Shown here: positions 1 through 7,501 of the stretch, one piece after another
How positions within the stretch are numbered: the stretch's first letter is position 1
How the letters are laid out: each line of letters opens with the position of its first letter
Assembly (NCBI RefSeq): GCF_014201655.1
Contig: NZ_JACHEX010000002.1
Coordinates: forward strand, 248,001 to 312,000
From: Thermosipho japonicus
GTDB lineage: Bacteria; Thermotogota; Thermotogae; Thermotogales; Fervidobacteriaceae
Direction: 5' to 3'
Length of the DNA stretch: 64,000 bases
Notes under the pieces: generated by a model
Told to the model about the DNA's origin: nothing
What the model saw: the letters and a program-made list of their open reading frames with translations, nothing else
Database searches by the model: none
Translations under genes and position numbers: made by a program

Positions 1-340
1 TGAAAAACACAAATTAGAAGTAATATATCCGAAAATTCTTAATAAACCTTACAAATACCACGTATTCCACCAATATGTAGTAAAATTCAAAAGTAATAAA
101 ATAAGAGAAAAGGTTAGAGAATATATATCTGAAAATAAAATAGGAACAAGCCTTTATTATCCGGTTCCACTTCATCTTCAAAAATGTTTCACTTATTTAG
201 GATATAAAGAAGGAAGTCTCCCTGTTTCAGAAGAACTTTCCAAAACAACTCTTGCTCTACCAATATTCCCAGAATTAGAAGAAAAAGAAATTGGAATAAT
301 TGTTCAAAAAATAAAAGAGGCTATAGAGGAGGTAGAATAA
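1..340 (+). CDS. DegT/DnrJ/EryC1/StrS-type aminotransferase, C-terminal part (5' end outside window)
   Basis: The reading frame is open from base 2 to the TAA at 338-340 (112 residues). It reads HVFHQYVVKF followed by YYPVPLHLQ and ends ALPIFPELEEKEI, which is the typical C-terminal pattern of PLP-dependent sugar/amino-sugar aminotransferases of the DegT/StrS fold. Such enzymes make amino sugars for surface polysaccharides. The lysine and cofactor-binding half lies upstream of the window, so substrate cannot be judged. The next small gene starts 1 nt after the stop, and its ribosome binding site (GAGGAGG, 326-332) lies inside this gene, so the two are probably cotranscribed. Confidence 0.85.
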   Translation, partial: EKHKLEVIYPKILNKPYKYHVFHQYVVKFKSNKIREKVREYISENKIGTSLYYPVPLHLQKCFTYLGYKEGSLPVSEELSKTTLALPIFPELEEKEIGIIVQKIKEAIEEVE

Positions 341-341
341 A

Positions 342-536
342 ATGGAAAACAACACACTCGAAGAATTAGTCAGGAGATATTTAAAGGTAAAAGAAACAAT
401 AAAGGAATTAAACAGAGAAAAAAAGGAATTAGAAGAAATGATCGTAGAATTTGTTGAGCATATGGACATAGATAACATCATAGTGGATGGGGTTATGGTA
501 GAATTTACTAGAAAAACAAAAATCCAAATAAAATAA
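342..536 (+). CDS. Small coiled-coil protein, function unknown
   Basis: A 64-residue acidic/basic helical protein. Residues about 5-40 are a charged heptad-like stretch (KVKETIKELNREKKELEEMI), followed by a short beta-like tail ending TRKTKIQIK. The start ATG at 342 has the GAGGAGG site about 9 nt upstream and follows the aminotransferase stop directly, so it is a real translated gene rather than chance. It has no signal peptide or cysteines. I do not recognise the family; it resembles small phage or housekeeping coiled-coil proteins in composition only. An A/T-rich hairpin (AAATAAAG/CTTTATTT) follows the stop, but it is too weak to call a terminator. Confidence 0.7.
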   Translation: MENNTLEELVRRYLKVKETIKELNREKKELEEMIVEFVEHMDIDNIIVDGVMVEFTRKTKIQIK

Positions 537-577
537 AGCTTTTTTCTATCTTTATTTCTCAAGGGGGAGGAGAGAGT

Positions 578-1918
578 ATGGAAAAATTTTTTAAGTTGAA
601 AGAAAGTGGCAGCTCTGTCAAAACTGAGATTATTGCAGGTATAACTACATTTTTAACTATGGCTTACATCATATTTGTGAACCCAAACATCTTGATCAAC
701 GTAATTCCCGGTGCAACTCCTGATAGTCCTCTTTATGCACAGTTTTTTGGTGCATTCATGGTTGCAACTATATTAGGTGCCGCAACTGCAACTTTAATTA
801 TGGGACTTTGGGCAAATTATCCATTTGCACTTGCACCTGGAATGGGACTTAACGCATATTTTGCATTTACTGTTTGTGGAAAACTTGGAATTGATTGGAG
901 AGTTGCACTTGCTGCAGTATTTGTAGAGGGTATATTATTCATTCTACTTGCAGTTAGCGGTGTTAGAGGATTTGTAGTTAAAGCAATTCCAAATTCAATT
1001 AAACTTGCAACAAGTGCCGGTATAGGACTTTTCATTGCATTTATAGGACTCAAAAGTGCTGGTATCGTAATTGCTGATGGTGCAACTTACGTAACACTAG
1101 GTGATTTAACTTCCCCAACTGCTTTAGTAACAATAATCGGATTTTTCATTATTGCTATTTTATTTGCACTTAGAGTCCCTGGTTCAATTTTAATAGGTAT
1201 TCTAGCATCAACATTTATAGGGATGATACCTGCTTTTAATGTAACAAACTTCCAAGGAATAGTAGGAAAAATACCAGATATCTCTCCTACATTTTTCAAA
1301 TTATTTGAAAAATTCTCATGGGCCGATCTTGCAAGTGGAACATTCTGGATAGTCGTATTTACTTTCTTCTTTGTTGACTTTTTCGATACTCTTGGAACAT
1401 TAACAGGACTTGCCGAAAGTGCAGGATTTATTAAAAATGGCGAATTCCCAAGGGCTAACAGAGCTTATCTTTCTGACGCGGTTGGAACAACTGTAGGTGC
1501 ATTATTTGGAACTTCTACAGTTACTACATATATCGAAAGTAGTACAGGTATAGCAGAAGGCGGAAGAACTGGACTCACTGCAGTAGTTGTTGCAATTTTA
1601 ATGCTTTTAATGCTGTTTTTTGCACCTCTTGGAATGAGCATTCCAGCTGCAGCTACCGCACCTGCTCTTATATTTGTTGGCGCGTTAATGCTTAAAGGTC
1701 TCAAAGGTGTTAACTGGGATGATATAACAGAAGCACTACCTGCCTTCATCACAATGATAATAATGCCTCTTACATATTCAATTGCAAATGGTATTGCACT
1801 CGGTTTAATTGTCTATCCAATCGTAAAAACATTCAGCGGTAAAACAAAAGATGTTCACTGGCTCAATTGGATTCTTGCATTCTTGTTTGTACTATACTTA
1901 ATTTATTTAAGAGGATAA
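578..1918 (+). CDS. AzgA/NCS2-type purine (adenine/guanine/hypoxanthine) permease
   Basis: A 446-residue polytopic membrane protein of the NCS2 AzgA-like branch. It starts MEKFFKLKESGSSVKTE with the family's early motif GITTFLTMAYIIFVNP, then has about 12-14 hydrophobic segments. The motif GMGLNAYFAF (about residue 90) and the region FVDFFDTLGTLTGLAESAG (about 265-285) are family hallmarks, as is TSTVTTYIESSTGIAEGGRTG. It probably imports purine bases by proton symport. The length is standard. A strong ribosome site (GGGGGAGGAGAG) precedes the ATG. A rho-independent terminator follows. No purine riboswitch is visible, because only 41 nt separate it from the preceding gene. Confidence 0.93.
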   Translation: MEKFFKLKESGSSVKTEIIAGITTFLTMAYIIFVNPNILINVIPGATPDSPLYAQFFGAFMVATILGAATATLIMGLWANYPFALAPGMGLNAYFAFTVCGKLGIDWRVALAAVFVEGILFILLAVSGVRGFVVKAIPNSIKLATSAGIGLFIAFIGLKSAGIVIADGATYVTLGDLTSPTALVTIIGFFIIAILFALRVPGSILIGILASTFIGMIPAFNVTNFQGIVGKIPDISPTFFKLFEKFSWADLASGTFWIVVFTFFFVDFFDTLGTLTGLAESAGFIKNGEFPRANRAYLSDAVGTTVGALFGTSTVTTYIESSTGIAEGGRTGLTAVVVAILMLLMLFFAPLGMSIPAAATAPALIFVGALMLKGLKGVNWDDITEALPAFITMIIMPLTYSIANGIALGLIVYPIVKTFSGKTKDVHWLNWILAFLFVLYLIYLRG

Positions 1919-1936
1919 ATATATCTATAGCAAAAT

Positions 1937-1964
1937 AAAAAGCAGCCGCACATGCGGCTGCTTT
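1937..1964. terminator. Bidirectional rho-independent terminator
   Basis: AGCAGCCGCA (1941-1950) and TGCGGCTGCT (1953-1962) form a perfect 10-bp stem with a 2-nt loop, extended by AAAA/TTTT flanks. It sits between the convergent permease and lipoprotein genes and can serve both strands. Confidence 0.9.
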
Positions 1965-1985
1965 TGTTGTAATTTTTAATACCAA

Positions 1986-2798
1986 TCATTTGACATTTAT
2001 GGATCTGAACACATCTTCTCCACTTACAGTTACAACTTCAGAAGCATCTTCAGTAAGCGACAACAAATCCAAATCTTCAGTTTCGTCTGGTAATTCTACA
2101 TTCTTATACACTTTTATTAGATATTCACCATCTTTCCACTTTCCAAGATTAAATTCTCCATACTTGTTAGTCATCGTAATTCTTAATACAGTTGATTCAT
2201 CAGTTGGCATTAAAGCTACTATAGACAATTTTAAAGGATTTCCTGATTCAAGAACTTCACCCTTTATAAAATACAACTTTCCTCTTCTAAATGTTGGTTT
2301 TAACACTGGATTTAAAATATATACATTTGATAATCCTTTCTGATGTAGAGAACGTGCTAAATCAAAATCAAGTACTAATTCCCCACCACTTAGAATGTTT
2401 AATGCAGATTTAATTACTTTAACATCTTTATTTTTAACTTCTACAGGGTATTCTTCTCCTCCAACTGTTACAGTAGCTTCTTCAATTGTTAGTCTTAACT
2501 GAGTTAATGACGCATTTTCAGGAAGTTCAATATTAAGCCATGAAACTTCTGTCCCTGCAAGACTTAATATATCTATAGTAGTTGCAACATTAGTAGGCGC
2601 TGCCCATTCCCCTTCTTTATCACCTATTGCGTAATGATATGTAAAGGAAGAAATATCAACTGTTAATTTATCAATATCTGAAACTGGTCTATCTGTTAAA
2701 AGCACCGAAACTGTTGTTGTATCTTCAAACAAATTCAAACAACCAAAAAATGCAAATAAAATAACAAATAAACTTGAAATAACCAATACCTTCTTCAT
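1986..2798 (-). CDS. DUF4382-like lipoprotein
   Basis: A 270-residue lipoprotein. The start is taken as the ATG at 2798, because AAAGGAGGTG lies 8 nt upstream; the in-frame GTG at 2807 is part of that ribosome site. A signal peptide (MKKVLVISSLFVILFAFFGC) ends in a lipobox cysteine at about residue 20. The mature part begins TTTVSVLLTDRPVSDIDKL and contains ELVLDFDLARSL and a late VLKPTFRRGKLYFIKGEV, the pattern of DUF4382 beta-sandwich proteins, followed by a C-terminal carboxypeptidase-regulatory-like repeat. It is probably anchored on the outside of the cytoplasmic membrane or in the toga; function unknown. It is monocistronic, with a terminator on each side. Confidence 0.8.
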   Translation of the reverse strand: MKKVLVISSLFVILFAFFGCLNLFEDTTTVSVLLTDRPVSDIDKLTVDISSFTYHYAIGDKEGEWAAPTNVATTIDILSLAGTEVSWLNIELPENASLTQLRLTIEEATVTVGGEEYPVEVKNKDVKVIKSALNILSGGELVLDFDLARSLHQKGLSNVYILNPVLKPTFRRGKLYFIKGEVLESGNPLKLSIVALMPTDESTVLRITMTNKYGEFNLGKWKDGEYLIKVYKNVELPDETEDLDLLSLTEDASEVVTVSGEDVFRSINVK

Positions 2799-2864
2799 AA
2801 TCTTCACCTCCTTTTGAGTAATTCATTTCGAATAATGTTTTACCACGATTTTATTCATTTTTTG

Positions 2865-2870
2865 ATTATA
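2865..2870 (-). promoter_or_regulatory. Candidate -10 box for the DUF4382-like lipoprotein gene
   Basis: Minus-strand TATAAT at 2870-2865, downstream of the terminator of the preceding gene and about 70 nt before the start codon. No clear -35 box is seen. Confidence 0.4.
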
Positions 2871-2882
2871 TTCTGATAAAAA

Positions 2883-2908
2883 ACTCCGAAGCTATCTAGC
2901 TTCGGAGT
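2883..2908 (-). terminator. Rho-independent terminator of the O-antigen-ligase-like gene
   Basis: ACTCCGAAGCTA (2883-2894) and TAGCTTCGGAGT (2897-2908) make a perfect 12-bp stem with a TC loop. On the minus strand it is followed by TTTTT. It lies 15 nt after the stop of the large membrane protein gene. Confidence 0.9.
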
Positions 2909-2923
2909 CTTAATTTTTGGCTT

Positions 2924-5900
2924 TTATTCTTTTACTATATTTTCAAGATATTCAATAATTTCTTCTTTCGTATTCAGTGGTGTAGCCTCAAACAATGTAT
3001 TTGACCAATCCGAAATTACTGCTTCCCACATATTATCAGTCATTTCTTTATAATTATTTAGTAGTTGTTTTGCATTATATTTAAGATCATTTTCAACTAA
3101 TTTATAATGTGCAATAAATCTTGCATAACTTTCATACACCATTGCATAACTAGGTGGATTATTTATTATTCCTTCAATTTTTCCTTTAATACTAATTATC
3201 GAATCCGTATTTAAGCCCAATTTTTGAAGTTCTGATAAAAATTCATTTAAATACTTTACGGATATGGAAGGCCAAATAGTATCTTTTGCCGTATCATACC
3301 AACTTATATAATTCTTTCCAATCAACGTTTTCATATACGTTGCCTCAAGTGATAGATAGTTATAGTTCAAAAATCCTTCTTTTATTTTATCAACTGTATC
3401 TTTAAACTTATTTACTATAACCTTTATTGCTTGTGGATGAACATTCTTAGACAAAAGTACATTTTCTATTTGCCTGCTATAAGATTCCTTTAAACTTTCC
3501 ATTTGATTTTCAAAACCTTTAACATATTTTGCAACATCTTTTCTTGCTATTTCATACGATTCTTTATACTCATTCTTTATTTTCTCAAGCGTATATATAG
3601 ATTCTTGAAATTGTCCATTTTTGTAATATTCAAATGCAGTTGCATGAACAAAATCCATAACACCATTTGGAACGCCCCAAATGCCTTTTAAAGACATATA
3701 CTTTGCTGCTTTTATTTCCATGTTTGAAAGCCAATCTAAAAACTTCACTACTGATGGAATTGTAGGTGGTTGCAATTTAAATACCATGCCTGCAAAAAAT
3801 CTATATATATCCTGACCTCTCGATGCCTTTGAAATATTAGGATTTTTCCAATCTGGAAATCTATTCCATCCACCTGGCATATTAACTATCGTTTTTTTAG
3901 AGTAGTTAACATATCCATCAAAAGTCTTTATAACTAGATCTTTAACATATTCATAATACTCTGAATCTTTTGGCAAATATGAAAGTAATTCCTTAAAGAG
4001 ATTGTGTAAACTATGATATCTCATTGCAATTGCCTTGTAGGTATTTCTTTCATTAAATGCAAGAAGTGACGTTTCATAAATACCAATAGAATCTATTAAT
4101 GCTTGAGTCGTAGCAAAATCAAATTTATCTAAAATTTCAATGTTTTGTTTAATAAACGGAGTAAGTTTTGAAAGCCATTTGTACTTATATTGCTCTGCAA
4201 TTATCTTTTGATAATCATCGTATTCTTGATTAAATATCTTCTCGTAACTAGTCTTTATATTATTTTTCATCTTTTGCACTCTAAAATCTTGAACACAAAG
4301 AGTTGCAAGATAAAAATATGATTTACCATATGTATGTTCTACACTTACACTTTTCAATAACTTCTCTTTTGCAGTATCATAATATTGTTTTGCCATTTTT
4401 GGAAGTCTTACTTTTTGCTCTTTTAACTGCCTAATCTGTGAAAGTATCTGACTTCTTACATTATTTATTGCTGCTATTCTTTGGTTTTCAATTTCAATTT
4501 CATTGTACGGTAAATTCTTGCTTTCATACTCTTTTTTCTTAAGCTCTTTCCAAACTTCAGGTTTTAATTGTGAAAATTCTCCTCTAAAATTGTTTAAATC
4601 ATCAAGCCTACCTTCAAGTTGATTGATATATGCATCAATTTTAGGATACTCCTCCATTATTTTTGCATATGTAAGGTATGCTGTATTACCATTTTTAAAA
4701 TTGACTTCAGAAATAAATCTGTTCCATCTTAAATAAGTTGTTGTATAAACTAACAAAACAACAAGTATTGCTGTAACAATAGCTAAGATACCTTTTATTT
4801 GCTTATACTCCTTTTTGGTAAAGTATGGGCCAATAGCAACACTTGCAAAGAAAGTGGCCGCAAGAGCATTCGGTAAAAGATGCCCTGGAAAACTAAAGAA
4901 ACTTTGAATTGCAAATCCAACTATAGATATTGAAAGTGATAAAAATAGTAGTAAATCATCCCTGTCTTCTATTTTCTTTGGTATTGTAAAAAAGTAATAG
5001 GCTAGTATAATCAAAAGAGCTATTAACAATGAAAAACCAACTATCCCAGTTTCACCCAACACTTGAAAATAATCATTGTGGGCTCTTTTAAAGTTATTCC
5101 AGCCATAATAAAGTTCTGGATGCTTTTCAAGGTATTCTCCCATTTTTGATATTGATAAAAGTTGATAAGTTGCTATTCCGCTTCCAAAAATTTTGTGATC
5201 TTCCCAAAGTTCTAGAGATGTAAACCACGACAAAAATCTTTCATCTTTACTTGAAATTGAGCTCATAGCAGAAAATCTGCTTGTCATACTTACTTTACCA
5301 CCATTTGTTAAAGGATTATCAGTATTAAAAACAATCACTATAATAGTAGAAAGGACAATTAAACTTACAAATAGATATCTTGTAATAGCTCTTACCTTCT
5401 TTGGAATTTCTTTATTGATCTTTTTGCCCTTTCTCCATATAAAATACATTAAAATATAAAGTGATGTCATTATTATTATTGCAAGATACTCAGACCTTGT
5501 CTGTGATACTATAACTGCTACAAATCCTATTGCAAATGAAATAAACGCAAAAATTTTCATCAAAGCTACTTGCCAAAATTTCTTAAAAGATAATTCATTT
5601 GAAAGAATAAAATACAAAGCAATTGGAAGAAGCATATCAATGTAATTTGCAGTAAATATAACATTACCAACTGTTGATTTTATTGCTGCCCTTGAAAATG
5701 CTTGACCAACATTACCTAAAAACATAGAATATCCGCCATAAAAATTTAAAAGTGCATCAATTGAAATGACAAAGCCTGTAATCATAAATGTTATCAAAAA
5801 CATGTGAATCCTCTTTTTTTCTTTATACTCACTGCTTATAAAAATTGCAAGTAACGCATTAAAAACAACATACAATGCTATATCAACAGATCTTCTAAAA

Positions 5901-6163
5901 TAAAATGGATTATCTCTTAAAACATTAAATGATGAAATCACAGAAGATATAGAAAATAAAAACCATACAATATGTGCAGGTGTAATATAAAAACTTATCT
6001 TTTTTTCTTTAATCCATTTAAATGCAAGATAAGTAAACATTATTGACATAAAAAGTGTTAATATTGCATACTTTGGAACACTGAATTCATATGTGTATTT
6101 TGGACTTGCAAACAATGCTACTAACACTATCGCTATTTGAAATAACATGTCCTTGAATAACAA
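2924..6163 (-). CDS. Giant O-antigen ligase/polymerase-like membrane protein with long C-terminal helical domain
   Basis: A 1079-residue protein. About 12 membrane segments fill residues 1-470. They include the Wzy_C-like loop with AHNDYFQVLGETGIVGFS (about 370-390), the signature of O-antigen ligases and polymerases. The remaining 600 residues are hydrophilic, helix-rich and Tyr/Lys-rich, and lie outside the membrane core (TPR-like packing is possible but not proved). Start choice: TTG at 6163 has AAGGGAGGGG about 7 nt upstream, whereas the in-frame ATG at 6196 has no ribosome site and sits at the predicted transcription start (TATAAT at 6207-6202). The usual family length is 400-450, so the C-terminal half is an unusual extension. 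It probably ligates or polymerises surface glycan; the substrate is unknown. Confidence 0.8.
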   Translation of the reverse strand: MLFKDMLFQIAIVLVALFASPKYTYEFSVPKYAILTLFMSIMFTYLAFKWIKEKKISFYITPAHIVWFLFSISSVISSFNVLRDNPFYFRRSVDIALYVVFNALLAIFISSEYKEKKRIHMFLITFMITGFVISIDALLNFYGGYSMFLGNVGQAFSRAAIKSTVGNVIFTANYIDMLLPIALYFILSNELSFKKFWQVALMKIFAFISFAIGFVAVIVSQTRSEYLAIIIMTSLYILMYFIWRKGKKINKEIPKKVRAITRYLFVSLIVLSTIIVIVFNTDNPLTNGGKVSMTSRFSAMSSISSKDERFLSWFTSLELWEDHKIFGSGIATYQLLSISKMGEYLEKHPELYYGWNNFKRAHNDYFQVLGETGIVGFSLLIALLIILAYYFFTIPKKIEDRDDLLLFLSLSISIVGFAIQSFFSFPGHLLPNALAATFFASVAIGPYFTKKEYKQIKGILAIVTAILVVLLVYTTTYLRWNRFISEVNFKNGNTAYLTYAKIMEEYPKIDAYINQLEGRLDDLNNFRGEFSQLKPEVWKELKKKEYESKNLPYNEIEIENQRIAAINNVRSQILSQIRQLKEQKVRLPKMAKQYYDTAKEKLLKSVSVEHTYGKSYFYLATLCVQDFRVQKMKNNIKTSYEKIFNQEYDDYQKIIAEQYKYKWLSKLTPFIKQNIEILDKFDFATTQALIDSIGIYETSLLAFNERNTYKAIAMRYHSLHNLFKELLSYLPKDSEYYEYVKDLVIKTFDGYVNYSKKTIVNMPGGWNRFPDWKNPNISKASRGQDIYRFFAGMVFKLQPPTIPSVVKFLDWLSNMEIKAAKYMSLKGIWGVPNGVMDFVHATAFEYYKNGQFQESIYTLEKIKNEYKESYEIARKDVAKYVKGFENQMESLKESYSRQIENVLLSKNVHPQAIKVIVNKFKDTVDKIKEGFLNYNYLSLEATYMKTLIGKNYISWYDTAKDTIWPSISVKYLNEFLSELQKLGLNTDSIISIKGKIEGIINNPPSYAMVYESYARFIAHYKLVENDLKYNAKQLLNNYKEMTDNMWEAVISDWSNTLFEATPLNTKEEIIEYLENIVKE

Positions 6164-6194
6164 AGATACCCCTCCCTTTATCATTTTAATTTTC

Positions 6195-6225
6195 ATATCA
6201 AATTATATCACTAATTTGATATAAT
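6195..6225. promoter_or_regulatory. Divergent promoters on an inverted repeat
   Basis: ATATCAAAT (6195-6203) and ATTTGATAT (6214-6222) form a 9-bp inverted repeat. The plus strand carries an extended -10 TGATATAAT with TATAAT at 6220-6225. The minus strand carries TATAAT at 6207-6202. The -10 boxes of the two divergent genes therefore lie within or beside the repeat arms. A regulator could bind here, but the palindrome may also arise simply from the two A/T-rich -10 boxes. Confidence 0.5.
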
Positions 6226-6250
6226 TTCATTAATACAAGGAGGTGGATTA

Positions 6251-7501
6251 ATGAAAAAGTTAATTTTATTATTTCTTGGAGTTGGTCTTACATTATTTTC
6301 TAATGTTCCAATCGTTAAAATAAATATTACAGCTCCAAGTTATATAGAAATTATTAATGCAACTATTTATGATTCCATAATAGAAAGTGGGAAATTCAAA
6401 CTTTATTTGCAAGAAGAACTTAAAAAATTGTATCAAGAGCTCAGACTTCAAGATTTACTATCAAACAAAAATTCTATATTAAAAGAAAGCAAACAACCAA
6501 TCATAAATTTCAATGTTGTAGTAAAAAATTTGCAAATAAAAGAAAAAAAAATAAAAAAAGATTATCTTATAAACAATGAATCTGGAGATTATGTACGAGT
6601 AGGTGAAAAATACATTAAAGTTCAAAAGGGAATCTATTATTCATATGACGTAAACACCTCAAGATATATTCCTTCAAAAGAGGGGTATTACATAAAAGGA
6701 TACGACGGAAAATTTTATAACTCAAATAATTTTTACACAAAATTTTCCCATGAAGAGATAGTATATAAAGTTATTGGAAAAGTATATTACAATCTTTTTG
6801 GATATGCAAACGGTTCTTTTAGCTTTTCAAAAGAAATTAAAAAAAGATGGTATAAATGGGATGAAACGATTTTAAAGCCCTTAAAAAAAGAAAATAGTCA
6901 AATAGAAATTTTAAAATATATTGCATCAGTAATAAAATCAAACATACTTGAAAATATTAAAAATGCTTATAAATTAGAAGGAATAATTTACAACTTAAAA
7001 AAAGACAGAGTAATATTGAACATAGGCAAAAAAGATGGGGTGTTACCTGGAACAGTATTTACAATAGCAGAAAATAAAGGCCAAATAGTTATAAGAAATG
7101 TTGAAAACAATTATTCAGAAGCAGAATTTTACTACCTAAAAAAACATTCAAAAATAGAAATTGGAGATCAAGTAGTTGAAGATAGTAAAAAAATATTCAT
7201 TCCTATATCACTAGGAATATACTACACAAATAACGGCTTGCTATTTTCTTTTGGCCTAAGACAAAGAGATGTTTACAATGATAAAAAGGCATTTTTAGTT
7301 GTAGATTACTTTCCAAATACTCGAAATTACATAATTACACTTGGATATAACATATTCGATTTTTATGAACTAAAAACTTACCTTCTACTATCAAATGATT
7401 TTTCAATAGGAGGTATGATAAAGTACGATTTATTTGATCTGATGTTTAATTATTCATTACAAAACAAGACATTTAATTTTGGTGGTGGTTTTTCATGGTA
7501 A
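6251..7501 (+). CDS. Secreted envelope protein with Tyr-rich repeat and FlgT-C-like domain
   Basis: A 416-residue protein with an N-terminal signal peptide (MKKLILLFLGVGLTLFS). Residues about 45-75 (KLYLQEELKKLYQELRLQDL) resemble the CsgG/FlgO-type helix-strand pattern. Residues about 115-165 are Tyr-rich (YVRVGEKYIKVQKGIYYSYD, then GYDGKFYNSNNFYTKFSH). Residues about 245-305 read IIYNLKKDRVILNIGKKDGV, like the small C-terminal beta domain of FlgT. The tail is a series of amphipathic strands that could be outer-membrane. It overlaps the next gene by 7 nt; both share the Tyr-rich motif, so they are paralogous in part. Function is unknown; an envelope role is inferred. Confidence 0.7.
   Translation: MKKLILLFLGVGLTLFSNVPIVKINITAPSYIEIINATIYDSIIESGKFKLYLQEELKKLYQELRLQDLLSNKNSILKESKQPIINFNVVVKNLQIKEKKIKKDYLINNESGDYVRVGEKYIKVQKGIYYSYDVNTSRYIPSKEGYYIKGYDGKFYNSNNFYTKFSHEEIVYKVIGKVYYNLFGYANGSFSFSKEIKKRWYKWDETILKPLKKENSQIEILKYIASVIKSNILENIKNAYKLEGIIYNLKKDRVILNIGKKDGVLPGTVFTIAENKGQIVIRNVENNYSEAEFYYLKKHSKIEIGDQVVEDSKKIFIPISLGIYYTNNGLLFSFGLRQRDVYNDKKAFLVVDYFPNTRNYIITLGYNIFDFYELKTYLLLSNDFSIGGMIKYDLFDLMFNYSLQNKTFNFGGGFSW

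Noticed and set aside
275-562. Open frame on the minus strand, 95 codons
   Set aside because: It lies across the end of the aminotransferase and the small coiled-coil gene, has low-complexity Ser/Phe/Leu composition typical of the reverse of A/T-rich coding DNA, and no ribosome site.
537-577. Purine riboswitch before the purine permease
   Set aside because: The 41-nt gap is too short for the three-way junction aptamer, and no such conserved loop sequence is present.
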